Assembly: GCA_963575745.1 (NCBI GenBank)
Contig: CAUYUJ010015512.1
Location: 134,503-198,502, forward strand
DNA: 64,000 bases
Reading direction: 5' to 3'
Source of the DNA: Prorocentrum cordatum
Lineage: Eukaryota > Sar > Dinophyceae > Prorocentrales > Prorocentraceae
Position numbers and translations under genes: made by a program. Positions 41,137-51,837 of the stretch are shown piece after piece. Below the pieces are notes generated by a model, which worked only from the letters and a program-made list of their open reading frames with translations, was not told the DNA's origin and did not search any database. The first letter of the stretch is position 1. Every line of letters begins with the position of its first letter.

Positions 41137-42828
41137 GTGGACAGCGACAAGAGAGCCGAAACTCTGGCGGAGTATTTCTCCACGGTTCAATGGGCCGTGC
41201 GGCCGACGACCGTCGTCGACGACCCTCTCCCCATTGGCCCGGCGCTGCCTGTTGAGTGCGGTCGAATCAGCACGGTGGAGGTGTGCAAGGCAGCCCGCAA
41301 GCTCAAGCGGAACAGAGCCCCGGGTGGTGACGACATCCCGGCGGAATTCTGGAAGACGATCTGCGTGCCAGATTCCCCGGCAGTGGAATGGGCTACGGCG
41401 TTGTGCATCAGGTGCTTGGCCGAACAGTCCGTCCCCGCAGCGTGGCACGAAGCTTTGGTAGCAGCGATCTTCAAGAAGGGCGACGTTGCGGATTGCGCCA
41501 ACTACAGACCCATCTCTCTGCTACCGATTGGGTACAAACTCTACGCCATGATTTTGCTTGCTCGGCTGAAGGACGCAGGAGCAGATCGTTGCATCTGGGA
41601 CACGCAGGACGGCTTCAGGAGCGGCCGGGGTACATCAGACGCCTTGTTTGTCGCCCGGAGGATGATCGATGCCACATTGGAGTCCCGCTACGACCGGCTG
41701 ATCTTCCTAGCGCTGGATTGGGCGAAGGCCTTCGACAATGTGTCGCCAGAGGGTTTATTGCAAGCTCTACTCCGCTTCGGCGTGCCAGCACCATTTGCAG
41801 AATGTGTACGGTCAATCTACACGGATAGATCGTTCCGGGTACGAGAGCCCGGAGCAGTGTCCGCATCTTTGCCGCAAGAGTACGGTATCTCACAGGGCTG
41901 CCCGCTATCGCCGTATTTGTTTTCCATAGTAATGACAGTCTTGATGCGCGACACCACAGTGGCTTTCACGCGGCAGGGATTTACGCAAGGTGAGCAGCTT
42001 CCGGTCAGCGAGCTGATCTACGCGGACGACACGCTCGTGGTGGGCACCAACGACGAGTTCGTGGGCGCGTTCATGAAATGCATCCAGGAGGCAGGGCAGC
42101 ATTACGGATTGATGTTTAACTGGAGCGAGATAGAGGCCCTGCCTGTTAGGTGCCAGACCGCGCTTACGAAACCCGGCGGCGCAGTGGTGCCGTGCAAGGA
42201 GAGCATGGTTTATTTGGGCGGCCTCCTATCTGCCAGCGGCGGGAGCGGCCCCGAGCTGAGCAGACGCTTGGGCATGGCAGCGGCAGATTTCAGCACGCTC
42301 TGCAAGGTTTGGAAGCACTGCAATATTCCATTGCGAAGGAAGGTGCGGATATTTGAAGCATGCATTGTATCCAAACTCATGTATTGCTTGCACACCGTGT
42401 GGCTCAACAAGGCCGAGACAAACAAGCTGGACGCCTTCCAAGCACGGTGCCTCCGAAGAGTGGCTGGCATAGGGCATTCGTATGTGAGTCACATCACCAA
42501 TGAGTCCGTGCGCGCCACATGTGGTTGCGGCAAGCTGAGTTCTTTGCTGGCGTACAGACAGTTGGTCCTGATGGGAAACGTCGCCCGGCAACCAGATGGT
42601 AGCGCAGTGAGGCGCTGCGTCTTCACGCCAGGGAGGTGCACATTAGCCCGCCCGTGGGGCCCCCGCAGGCGCGGCCGGCCCAGAAACACTTGGAACCGGT
42701 GTGTTTACGACTTGGCATGCCAAGCATCTGGCGGACAAGCAACTCTACAACAGGCACTGACTTGGTCTGCGCACGCGTGGCGCAAGGCTGCCTGGCGCTT
42801 CTGCTTTGGCGCGCCGGCGCGAGCATAG
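41137..42828 (+). CDS. LINE reverse transcriptase (RNA-directed DNA polymerase)
   Basis: The frame is open for 563 codons, beginning just after the TGA at 41122 rather than at a natural start. Motifs in order: NRAPGGDDIPAEFW (59-72), ANYRPISLLP (121-130), LDWAKAFDNV (193-202) with the first catalytic Asp at 194, ISQGCPLSPYLFS (251-263), and IYADDTLVVG (294-303) with the catalytic YADD at 295-298. A late WLNK.E..KLDAFQARCLRR segment and RRGRPRNTW (511-519) follow, as in many LINE C-termini. All polymerase motifs are intact over more than 1.6 kb, so this part has decayed little compared with the upstream endonuclease. The protein would copy the element's RNA at a nicked target site, but the full protein cannot be made because of the upstream breaks. 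Confidence 0.92.
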   Translation: MDSDKRAETLAEYFSTVQWAVRPTTVVDDPLPIGPALPVECGRISTVEVCKAARKLKRNRAPGGDDIPAEFWKTICVPDSPAVEWATALCIRCLAEQSVPAAWHEALVAAIFKKGDVADCANYRPISLLPIGYKLYAMILLARLKDAGADRCIWDTQDGFRSGRGTSDALFVARRMIDATLESRYDRLIFLALDWAKAFDNVSPEGLLQALLRFGVPAPFAECVRSIYTDRSFRVREPGAVSASLPQEYGISQGCPLSPYLFSIVMTVLMRDTTVAFTRQGFTQGEQLPVSELIYADDTLVVGTNDEFVGAFMKCIQEAGQHYGLMFNWSEIEALPVRCQTALTKPGGAVVPCKESMVYLGGLLSASGGSGPELSRRLGMAAADFSTLCKVWKHCNIPLRRKVRIFEACIVSKLMYCLHTVWLNKAETNKLDAFQARCLRRVAGIGHSYVSHITNESVRATCGCGKLSSLLAYRQLVLMGNVARQPDGSAVRRCVFTPGRCTLARPWGPRRRGRPRNTWNRCVYDLACQASGGQATLQQALTWSAHAWRKAAWRFCFGAPARA

Positions 42829-42892
42829 CCTCGCACGTTTCACTGCCAATGCACCCTGGACGTGCACGGCTTGCTCTCTCTCTCTCTCTCTC

Positions 42893-43335
42893 TCTCGCCT
42901 TTTCGGCTTTCCGACGCTCCCAGGCGGTCCCATAACGGCCCTCAAGGCTGCCCCAAGACGGCCCAAGAGGCCTCCAAGAGTGCCCCAAAACGGCCCCGAA
43001 CGGGCCCCGAGACGGCCCAAGAAGGCCTCACGAGGGGCCCAAGAGAGGGAACACGAACCGAACATCGAAGCTTTTCACCACAAGAGGCTTTCAGGAGGCC
43101 CCAAGAGGCGCCCAGGAGGCCCCCAAGAGGCCCGAAAAAGAGGCCCCCAGAGGCACCAAAAATGTTCCAAGAGGCTCCCACAAAGCCCCCAAGATGCCTC
43201 CAAACTGCCTCCAAAAGGCCTCCGAGAGACCTCCCACGCGATCCCAACGAACATCCAATAGGCTTCGTACCCAAAACCAAGTACCCAAAACCAAGGTACT
43301 GCGGCGGGATGGGCCGGAAGCCAATCGATGTTTAT
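42893..43335 (+). repeat. Composite dispersed repeat, copy B, right part
   Basis: Resumes exactly in core 1 (TCTCGCCTTTTCGGCTTTCC), followed by CCAAGACGGCCC units, core 2 (43034-43085, ACACGAACCGAACATCGAAG) and core 3 (43238-43320, AACATCCAATAGGCTTCG ... GCGGCGGGATGGGCCG). Confidence 0.85.
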
Positions 43336-44340
43336 TGAGCCAAACGCCGGCAATTGTGCAGTAGCATTGGGGCCCATATTGCAACACCTCATCCTGCTCC
43401 TCCTCCTCACCCCTTCTCCACCCTCACCCTCATGTTCCCTCTGTTTCCGCAACTTACTCGGCCTCGTCCTCCTCGGCACCATCCTCATCCTAATAATAAT
43501 ATGTTTGGTAACTTTTTATTGCTCCTCCTCCTCCTTCTTTTGGTCCTCCTCCCAAGGCTTCATCATCCTCTCATTTCCGCATCTTCCTCTGCGCGAGGGA
43601 GAGGAGGAGTGGAAGGAACAGGGGGAAAGAAGAAGGGCTTCGAAGCACAGAAGACAATGGACGGAAGATAACGACGACGAACGGCGAAGGCGTTCTGCCC
43701 GCCACCCTCACAAAGGCACGAACGCCCCACCACCCACCCCGCAACTCCCCAGAGGGCAGGGCGCGGGGACGCGCCGCGCAGGGGGCAGTCCTGCCGATGA
43801 AAGCCTGCGGGAAGGGACAGCGGCAATCGCGCGGCGGCGAGCGGCGCGTTCCACGCTGTGCGCGTTCGAACTGCGCGGACGAGCGGGTTTGAAGAGCGGT
43901 TTCTGTCTCATGTCGGATTGGGTGAAACGGGGTCGGTACGTCCCCCGATCCTGTCTTGATGAGGAAAATAATGCCTCGATCGAGCCCCACAGACACCTTA
44001 CTGGATGTGTTTCAGGCGTTGCGGGGCCAGCGTGGCGCCGTGATGCCTGCAATGAACGATGGTGTGAACTTGAAGCGCGTGCTGTATCCATAAGATGCTA
44101 ATAAATAGTGCTATACTGTATGTTAGCCTGCGTGGAAGCCAAGCAATGAGTTCTTGCGATCTACGCGGTGCAACCTAGGTGGTAAAATCAACATGATGCA
44201 ATCTCCGTAATGCACTTCATGTGTTGCCCTTCATGCGGCGAAAAACGCTGCAAACCACTGCAACAGAGCACCGCAGAGCGCAGCACTTCGGCGCAGTGCA
44301 ACGCAAAGCAAAACGACGCAATGCACAGCAATTCCACGCA
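43336..44340. other. Unassigned stretch with pyrimidine tracts
   Basis: CTC-rich at 43385-43430 and 43520-43560. 44160-44340 has many GCAACGC/GCACTGC words, possibly relics of the 16-bp repeat. No supported gene. Confidence 0.4.
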
Positions 44341-44349
44341 GCGCATTAC

Positions 44350-44520
44350 TGACTACCTACCAGACCACCCCAACCCAACCCGAAGACCCGAATTTCGAGT
44401 TGGGGGGGGTAAGGGTTCCACATGTGTTTTTTCGATGTTCCTCGACCCCCCCCCCCCCACTGGAAGTGGAGGGCAAATTGAGGCCTTCGGGTTGGGTTGG
44501 GGTGGTTTGGTGGGTGGTGA
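44350..44520. mobile_element. MITE with 36-bp inverted ends, copy 1, 5-bp target duplication ATTAC
   Basis: The left end TGACTACCTACCAGACCACC then CCAACCCAACCCGAAG is the inverted repeat of the right end (complement TCACCACCCACCAAACCACC then CCAACCCAACCCGAAG). ATTAC occurs immediately outside both ends, at 44345-44349 and 44521-44525. The interior has GGGTTCCACATGTGTTTTTT and no coding capacity. The terminal sequence does not let me name a superfamily. Confidence 0.9.
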
Positions 44521-44736
44521 ATTACGAAACAGCACGATGCAACACACCGAGCACTGCAGAACACTGCATGGCAGCGCGGCGACGGGAGGCGACGAGCCGG
44601 CCACAGCTCCACAGGGGGCCACGGGCGGCGACGGCGGCGACGGGCGGCGACTGGCCGGCCGGACCGGCACCGGCATCCGGCTACCTTCGAACACAAGTTT
44701 GAATCCCCCTGGGTGCAGGCACTATTTGGAAGCATC

Positions 44737-44912
44737 TGACTACCTACCAGACCACCCCAACCCAACCCGAAGACCCGAATTGGAACCGAATTTCGGGTTG
44801 GGGGGGGTACGGATCCCATGTGTTTTTTCAATGTTCCCCGACCCCCCCCGACTGGAAATCGAGGATAAATTTGGGCCTTTGGGTTGGGTTGGGGTGGTTT
44901 GGTGGGTGGTGA
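44737..44912. mobile_element. MITE, copy 2, 5-bp target duplication GCATC
   Basis: Same ends and interior as copy 1, 216 bp downstream. GCATC flanks both sides (44732-44736 and 44913-44917), and the match extends to GCATCTG if the first two element bases are counted. Different duplications for two near-identical elements show two independent insertions. Confidence 0.9.
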
Positions 44913-44917
44913 GCATC

Positions 44918-45404
44918 TGTTACTCACGGTTCTGCCCCCATGTCTGCAATGACGTCATGTCACGTTCTGTTGTCGACGGGCCGGCGTGTTTGCGTGACGC
45001 CTGTCACAAACAATGCGCCACCAAGTTTGAGCTGCTGTGCTCGAGCCGTTTCTGCAACACTAGCGAATGATATTATGTTTCGGTGTCGTCTCGTTTATCG
45101 TGCTCTCCCATGTCATGTGCAAGTCTGGTCGGTAATGCTATGTTCGCTACAATGCGTTATCTTATGTACTTTCCGTGCGACTGTATACAAATGTTGGCCG
45201 CGATGGTCTCTATTAATGTACTGTTGCATGTTGCATCGTTGCATGTCCTAATTAGCATGATCCAAAATCGTGTGTTATGGTCTGCGGTATTATATACTGT
45301 TGTATTGCACTCTCGTTTCATGTGTGATGTTATGTTATGTTCTTGATCGGCTATGCGTTGTTCTCTTCTGCTCTGATCTAATTCTATGACAGACCACAAA
45401 GGGG
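44918..45404. other. Lower-GC stretch, nothing assigned
   Basis: No repeat family or supported frame was seen. Confidence 0.4.
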
Positions 45405-45555
45405 GTCCCGCGGGATCCCGTGGTCCTGGGGATCTGGCGGCCGCGGCTTGTGACGTCCACAAGGATCCCCAGCGGTCCTGGGACTCTGGCGGCCGCGGTG
45501 TGTGGCGGCCCACGAAGGGATCCCCGCGGGATCCACGGTGGTCCTGGGGATGACC
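45405..45555 (+). repeat. ~60-bp tandem repeat with GGATCC and GGCGGCCGCGG
   Basis: About 2.5 units sharing GGGATCCC(C/G)GCGG, GGTCCTGGGACTCTGGCGG and CCGCGG. Confidence 0.7.
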
Positions 45556-45791
45556 CCAACCTATCGGGTGGGGAGCAACGCATGGGATCTGTGGGGCTGG
45601 GGATGCAACAGGGAGAATGAGGTCGAAAGAGGCCTCATTGTCCTCAGTCACTCCGCTTCCTCTTCATCCTCCTCCTCCCTCCTTCTCCTCTTCCTCCGTC
45701 GTCGCCCCTCGGAAAAGAGAGAGAGCTCGGAACGTCTCTGCCTCTGGGCCATGTCGAAGAGCGGGCAAAAAGACACACTTGGGCAGAACCT

Positions 45792-45840
45792 CTGCAAGGC
45801 CCGCGTGGATTTCTTAGCAGAAATGCGCGCGGACCTCCGA
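45792..45840. repeat. Remnant of the TCCGCGCGGATTTCTT element
   Basis: CCGCGTGGATTTCTTAGCAG and the inverted AAATGCGCGCGGACCTCCGA lie almost adjacent; the interior is lost. Confidence 0.5.
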
Positions 45841-46199
45841 CAGATTACGATGATGAAATTATGCTGATTCTCAGCTGTTCTTCACTGCTTGGTGCATGGG
45901 GGAGGGAGGAGGAGTGGGAGGAGGAGAATGGTGAGGGTGAGGAGTGTCCTCTAGGGAAGGGGAGGGGGGAGGGAGTGAGGGAGGAGGAGGAAGAGGACGA
46001 TCGCAGCGTCCAACGCTGGATTCCACTGCCACCATTCCGGGTCCTGAGGAGAAGGACCCACACTTCCAGCGTATTGGAACTATGTCATCCTTGCAGCAGA
46101 AGATCCTGTACACATTTATGGTAACGATGAGGGCCACGATAGGGGGTCACGAGGAGGGGATCGGTCTAGGGAGATGGGCAGAAGGACAGGAATGGGATT

Positions 46200-46400
46200 A
46201 GGGATCGGGACGGCAATGGGAGCCCACGGGAAGCCACACGAGGCAACAGGAAGCCACGTCGCCTGACCAATTCGGGATCCAACGCCGCACAATGTAGAAC
46301 TACACATGATGCCGCGCGCCCAACCGATTCCGGATCCCCGAGGCCAATGGAGGCCAACGGAGGCCATGTCGCCCCACCGATTCTGGATCCCGCAACTTAC
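46200..46400 (+). repeat. ~95-bp diverged direct repeat
   Basis: GGATCC(A/C)(A/C)CGCCG..., ATGCCGCGCGCCCAACCGATT and ATGTCGCCCCACCGATTCTGG show two or three diverged units sharing CC(A/G)ATTC.GGATCC. Confidence 0.5.
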
Positions 46401-46499
46401 ATACTACTCCTGCCAGCCCGTCAGGGCTTAGGTGGATTAAGGCGTTTCCTGAGGCTCGCCGAGGTATCCGAATGCTGCCACGCTCCCCCAATGAGGGCA

Positions 46500-46562
46500 G
46501 CTAACCTAGGCATCGTTCCTGGATGGGCTGGTGGGGATACGCGGAGCGTCCAAGACTTCTGG
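46500..46562 (+). repeat. GGGCATCG dispersed repeat, copy 4
   Basis: TAGGCATCGTTCCTGGATGG, GCTGGTGGGGATACGCGG and AGCGTCCAAGACTTCT. Confidence 0.7.
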
Positions 46563-46599
46563 GAGAAGGTGTATATGCATGTGTCTTAAATCCATAATA

Positions 46600-47000
46600 A
46601 GAAAACCCCTCACAAGCAAGCTGTTCAAGGAATCATGCACATTTTCTTCGCCGTTTTCGGCCTCCAGGAGCCCTCACCAGGCCCCAATGTCGTCAAAAAC
46701 CTGATGGTGTAAAAAGCGGGCCCCGAGAAGATGATCGGGACTTCCGGGACCTCGTAGCGTTAGGTCGGGACTGTCCCCCTACAGGCGATTTCCGGACGAA
46801 AAATGAAAAATACCCTAAACATGCTCAAACATAGTAAACAAATTCTAGAAAAATAGTCCCTATACTATTTTTGTTCAACTATGTTCCCTACCTAGGCTCT
46901 GCCTAGAAGGGTTCTTACTCTCTTAGCTTAAAGGGGCCGGGCAGTGTAACACGCCCCGGGCGGTTCCCCCGGTCCCCGCCCCGCGGTTCCCCCCAGTCCC
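46600..47000. other. Unassigned stretch
   Basis: AT-richer segment at 46790-46900; no frame or family recognised. Confidence 0.4.
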
Positions 47001-47007
47001 CTGGGAG

Positions 47008-47395
47008 CTTTAGCTTTAGCTTAGCTTTAGCTTAGCTTTAGCTTAGCTGTAGCTTAGCTTTAGCTTAGCGTTTCGCTTAGCGTTTCGCTTAGCGTTTCGC
47101 TTAGCGTTTAGCTTAGCTTGAGCTTAGCTTGAGCTTAGCTGTAGCTTAGCTTTAGCTTAGCTTTAGCTTAGCTTCAGCTTAGCTTTAGTTTAGCTTTAGC
47201 TTAGCTTCAGCTTAGCTTTAGCTTAGCTGTAGCTTAGCTTTAGCTTAACTGTTGCTCAGCTTTAGCTTAGCTTTAGCTTAGCTTTAGCTTAGCTTTAGCT
47301 TAGCTCTAGCTTGGCTTTAGCTTAGCTTTAGCTTAACTTTAGCTTAGCTGTGGCTTAGCTTTAGCTTAGCTTTAGCTTAGCTTTAGCTTAGCGTT
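47008..47395 (+). repeat. 11-bp tandem repeat AGCTTTAGCTT
   Basis: About 35 units of TTTAGCTTAGC, with sub-blocks where the unit becomes GTTTCGCTTAGC (47075-47110) or GTAGCTTAGC. Confidence 0.95.
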
Positions 47396-47670
47396 ACTGT
47401 TACTACTAATGCTGCTTTCCTAGGGGTTCCAACTCCTAGGTAGGGTCGCACTGGGATAATTTGAATATTCCACCTGTAGAGGGACAGGCCCGACGTAACT
47501 GTAGCGGGGGGGGCGGGCAGATGACTGCCGAGGCCAGTCGCGCGAGCCTCCGCGCTGACATCGCTGTCAAGGGCCTCCCTCGCTCCCTGGAGGCCCAGAC
47601 CAAATCCCCTAGACGTTCGAACACCTTGATCTGGAATGCGAAATCGCAACGCGTAAATAAACTTTCGGAG

Positions 47671-47777
47671 GTCCACGCGGATTTCTTGGATCGGCGCCGG
47701 CTCCCCTTCTCTGGCGCGCGGAGCGTCAAGGGCGGCGCTGGACGCACCGCCAAAGGGGACCGAGACATCCGCACGGG
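47671..47777. mobile_element. MITE-like element with TCCACGCGGATTTCTT ends, copy 3
   Basis: GTCCACGCGGATTTCTTGGA at the left and GACCGAGACATCCGCACGGG at the right are inverted. GCGCGCGGAGCGTCAAGGGC matches the interior of the other copies. Confidence 0.65.
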
Positions 47778-48480
47778 CCTCCGAATGTTTACCCATCGGT
47801 CGGAAGAAGTAGGTAGAAACATAAAGAAGGAAGGCAGATCAAGTAGATTGGGTTCGTGCCCGCCCAGAGAGTAATACAAAGCAGCAACAGCATATCGAGA
47901 CTTGAAGTAGGAAGGCGGTTGAAAAAGATTGGGTCCTGGGAATCGAAGCTACCTACTTTCAACGACCGATGGGTATGTTTGTGCAGTTTCTTCTTCTTCA
48001 TCGGCAAACGTTCAAGCACAGGGGGGGTCGAAGATAGGGGCGCCTCAGAGGGGGGTTCGCAAATCATGGCCCGAGGTACGTACGCGGACGGGGGGACCGC
48101 GGGACGTATTGAAAGAAGGAACGGTGCCGTGAACTCCAGGGAGATGTCATGGCCCTGGCCATGATGGCCACCGCCGAATGCGTCCAAGCGATCGAGAAAA
48201 CAACGATGGCAAAGGCGACAAAACATATTTCCTCTCGTCCGGGTCGCTGGCAGTGGCCTGGCGGCCCTCGACGGCGGCGATGGCGACGACGACAAACTGG
48301 GAATATGTTTGAATCCTCCACTTCATAGCGGGGCGCTGCGACTCACCCCGTTGGCAAGTCTTCATCGCTCGGTCGCGTTAGTCGTCACCCCCCTCTTGGC
48401 CGCCCCCGAACACGCCTTGATCCCAGATCCGCCGGGGCGACCTCGCCTCGCGACGACACCGAGACGACGACGACGGCGGC
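47778..48480. other. Unassigned stretch
   Basis: No repeat family member or supported frame. Confidence 0.35.
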
Positions 48481-48484
48481 GACC

Positions 48485-48860
48485 CAGCCCCTCCTCCTCC
48501 TCCTCTCCTCCTCCCCTCCTCCTCCTCCTCCTCCGTCCAGCCCCTCCTCCTCCTCCTCCTCCTCCTCCTCCTCTCCTCCTCCTCCTACCTCCCTCTTTCG
48601 TCCTCCTCCTCCTCCTCCTCTCCTGCCCCTCCTTCCCCCTCCTTTCCTCCTCTTCCTCCTTCTCCCTTCCGTCTTCCTCCTCCTTTTCCGCCCCTCCTGC
48701 TTCCTCCCCTCCTCTTTCTTCCTCTTCTCGTCCCTCTCATCCTCCTCCTTTCTCCTGCTCCCTCTCCTTCCTCCTCTCCTCTCTCCTCTCTCTTCCCGCC
48801 TCCTCCTCCTCCTCTTTCCTCCTCCTCCTCCTCCTCCTCCTCCTTCTCCTCCGCCCGTGG
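48485..48860 (+). repeat. (CTC)n microsatellite, long and imperfect
   Basis: About 375 bp of CTC/CCT triplets. Poly-Ser/Pro/Leu and poly-Glu frames are artefacts. Confidence 0.93.
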
Positions 48861-48887
48861 AGGGGAAACGGTAGGGACTGGTTCAGG

Positions 48888-49060
48888 GGGGGGGCCCATC
48901 GACCTAGACTCGGGCATTCATCGCAAATAGATCGGCGTAGGCCCCCGATAGCGAGAAACTGTGCGTTCCTGGGCGGGGTGGGCCACCGGGCCCCCGTTGG
49001 CGACGAATGGGGGATTGGGGCTGCCTCACCCCTGAGCCTGTTCCCCCTAACGTTGCCCCT
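48888..49060. mobile_element. GGCGAT fold-back family, copy
   Basis: CATCGCAAATAGATCGGCGT, AGGCCCCCGATAGCGA, GGGCGGGGTGGGCCA and GGCGACGAATGGGGGATTGG keep the order seen at 20186 and 35704. It ends at CCCCCTAACGTTGCCCCTGG. Confidence 0.65.
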
Positions 49061-49061
49061 G

Positions 49062-49155
49062 GTCCCCCTCCCCCTCCCCCTCCCCCTCTCCCTCTCCTCC
49101 TCCTCCTCCTCCTCCTCCTCCTCCTCCTCCTCCTCCTCCTCCTCCTCGTCCTCCT
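49062..49155 (+). repeat. (CTC)n microsatellite
   Basis: CCCCCT units change into perfect CTC triplets, directly next to the fold-back copy. Confidence 0.9.
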
Positions 49156-49890
49156 TGCTCGTGACAGCGAAGACGAGGACGACAACGACAACAAAGCCCT
49201 CCTCCTCCTCACCCCGCCCCTCCTCTTCGCCGTCCTGCCACAGGAACCCCACGACGAGGCCCCAGTCCTCCTCCCGTTGGCTTTCGCACCATCGCTCGGG
49301 CATCAAGCGGCCGTTCGGGACGATCCTGGCAGCCCCAGGCGGCCGTTCCAGACGATGATGGCACCGCTGGTGCTCTCTCGGCGAGGCGCAACCGACGGAG
49401 AGCGCCCCTGGGGCCTGAAAACCTCTAACTTCCATCAGCTGACAGTCCAGCTAGCATTTGCAGGCAACTGGCAGCTCACAGAAAATATACAGACAGACAA
49501 CTGAAAGTCCAGCGATCCCTTGAGAACAACACATATGTCTATAGAATCGGCAGCGCCCGCGGAAGCAAGCGAACGGGCAGGCACTGGCGGGGCGGGCCGG
49601 GCGCGAGGCGCTCAACACGGGTGGAGAAGCAGGGAGCGGCCGCGGATGCAGGGAGAGGCCCAGGAGGGGAGGAGGAGGAGGGTTGAGGGTAATGAGGGTA
49701 ATGACTATGCGGGCACAGCAGGGTGCCCCTCGCACTCATGCGCATTGGGCGAGCTCGATCGCTTCCGTCGAGCCCGAAATCCTCGGCCGGAGCCTTCTGA
49801 CAGGACCTCTCCCATCGAATGAACTCTTCGGGCGACTCGAAGCCGTGCACTCTGGCAACAGAGATGGCATCAAGCCCTTGGAGGCACAAC
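49156..49890. other. Unassigned stretch
   Basis: Open frames exist but carry no domain. ATGAGGGTA is duplicated at 49690-49707. Confidence 0.35.
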
Positions 49891-49894
49891 AAAT

Positions 49895-50115
49895 AGGGAA
49901 CCGAACTCTATGCACCGACGCCTGTCTGGCCTCACACTGGAACTCGCACAGGAAAGCGGATCCTGGTGTATACGGGATCCTGGTGTATACATTCTTCGTT
50001 GTTTCCACAGGAAGCGGGGAAACAAGTATACACCACACCACCCCGACGTCGTCCCCGACCCTCAACAAGTCCTGAGATTGAAGAACCGCCCGCCACTGGT
50101 AATGTATATGCTCCA
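49895..50115 (+). repeat. Dispersed repeat shared with 30510-30730
   Basis: Contains a short internal tandem GGATCCTGGTGTATAC (49968 and 49984) that the first copy lacks. Confidence 0.7.
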
Positions 50116-50890
50116 GTTTCGAGCAAGCGTCCACCTGCCCGCTGCCCCACTAATGGCATCGAAGCCTCGGCCGAACCCTGCCCCTTATCAGCTTCGCTGT
50201 CGCAGGACCCGGCAATAGCAGCGGCAGGAGCAGGCTCAAGCAGAGGCCCCCAAACAGCTCGCATGTGCAAGGACGGCCCAAAGGCCGCGCCAATCCTCGC
50301 TGCTCCGTGATTATGCCCTGGGAACAAGCCTCGCCGAAACTTGGACCGCTGGGTTTTCAAGCCTGGGTGCTCAGCTCCTGTGCAGCTCCCCTGGAGGCCT
50401 CGCGCCGAGGAGTGCACACACGCACCACTAAGCTTACAAAACAAAAGGTCGGGGAGGTCCTGGCCTGAGCCTGACACAACATGGGTATGCACCACCGAGT
50501 GACCCCTGAAAACCCATGGGGCCCCAGCGGCCCAGACAAAGCCCGCGTCCACATCATGAGAAGGAGGAGGGGGAGGCTCCAGAGCAGGAGAGACGGTATC
50601 GACCCCCTCATCCAAGGACCAAGGGAACCACCCCTTCCCCCAGGCAGGCCTGAACCAAGGCGGGAGGCGGCAATTCCGTGTCGAAAACCACCCCCCGAAC
50701 CGACAAGCTCCTCTGAGCCGGGCTCGTCCAGCTCGCCGAAATACTCGGAGGAAAAAGTGGAGGAGGAAAACGCTCAGAACGGAAAGCGGGCCGCGCGGCG
50801 CGCCGCGACGGGTTCCACGCCCATCCCGTCTTGCAGGGCGTAGACCTCATCGTCCGCCTGCGGGCGCAAGCGGCCTCCACGCCGCCCTCA
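50116..50890. other. Unassigned stretch
   Basis: No repeat family member or supported gene. Open frames on both strands are not credited. Confidence 0.35.
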
Positions 50891-50894
50891 CTGC

Positions 50895-50985
50895 CTCCAC
50901 GCCGCTTTCGCTGCCGCCCGCCGCCGCCGCCGTGGTCGACCGCCGCAGCCGTCGTCGCCGCTGCCGCCGCCGCTGCGGTACGGAT
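50895..50985 (+). repeat. Degenerate (GCC)n triplet region
   Basis: CCGCCGCCG-type triplets with point changes. Confidence 0.6.
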
Positions 50986-51060
50986 CCACGAGGTCATGCA
51001 TATGGTTCACTTCTGGGCCCAGTGCCCATTCTAATGAAATGGGCGGCGTCGAGGGCGGAG

Positions 51061-51330
51061 GGGAAGGAGGATGAGGAGGAGGAGGAGGAGGAGGAGGAGG
51101 AGGAGGAGGAGGAGGAGGAGGAGGAGGAGGAAGGAGGAGGAGGAGGAGGAGGAGGAGAGGAGGAGGAGGAGGAGGAGGAGGAGGAGGAGGAGGGGGAGGG
51201 GGAGGGGAGGAGGAAGGGGAGGGGGAGGGGGGAGGGGAGGGGAGGGGGAGGGGAGGAGGGGAGAGGAGGAGGAGGAGGAGGAGGAGGAGGAGGAGGAGGA
51301 GGAGGAGGAGGAGGAGGAGGAGGAGGAATG
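51061..51330 (+). repeat. (GAG)n microsatellite, 270 bp
   Basis: GAG triplets at both ends with a GGGGAG hexamer-rich centre (51190-51260). Confidence 0.97.
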
Positions 51331-51335
51331 TCATG

Positions 51336-51835
51336 AGTGTCATAGATCCAAGAAGTGAACGGCGAGCGAGGCTCAACCGCCACCCTCGGCCTCCCAGACA
51401 GGAGGAAGGGGCCCGCAGGCGCCAGCACCGACGGTCAGGGGAAAGGCAGATGCCTCGTCGCTCAGCGACTCGCTGCCCAACCGAGACGGCGTGGTGCGTA
51501 GGGGGACAGCCGGTTCACCGCGTCACCGCGCAGTACTTCCCGACCGTCACCCCTGCCGAATCGGATGACATGTGCAACTGGGTGTTTACCCCAGGGTGAG
51601 CGGACACAAGGTCCCAAGGGATTTACGGACCACATGGCCCCGCCTCTCAACCAAATGCACACACCCCGTGCCTGGTACCCATCTCCAGGTCACGGGCGCA
51701 ACTAACGCGCCGCTGCCACCGGCAAAATGCCACGTGGCTGGTGCAAGAACGACGAAAGCCGGTTTATCTGCCCCCAGCCGCCGCATGCAATTGACACTGA
51801 CAGTGTGCCCCGAGGAGTGTGTGGCGCTGACACCG
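51336..51835. other. Unassigned stretch
   Basis: No supported feature between two GAG tracts. Confidence 0.35.
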
Positions 51836-51837
51836 AA

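Larger units (their letters stand above)
40428..42896 (+). mobile_element. 5'-truncated LINE inserted in the composite repeat
   Basis: The element has an endonuclease C-terminal fragment, a linker, a reverse-transcriptase region and a short 3' tail ending in (CT)11 at 42874-42896. It is broken by a frameshift near a six-G run (40793-40798) and by a TGA at 41122-41124. The 5' half of the endonuclease is missing, as expected from incomplete reverse transcription. The (CT)n end may be the element's own simple-repeat tail. No unambiguous target duplication could be read. The nesting shows that it arrived after the host repeat. Confidence 0.9.

Noticed and set aside
44210-45070. 286-codon frame
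   Set aside because: Runs through two MITE insertions, which would not stay in frame in a real gene.
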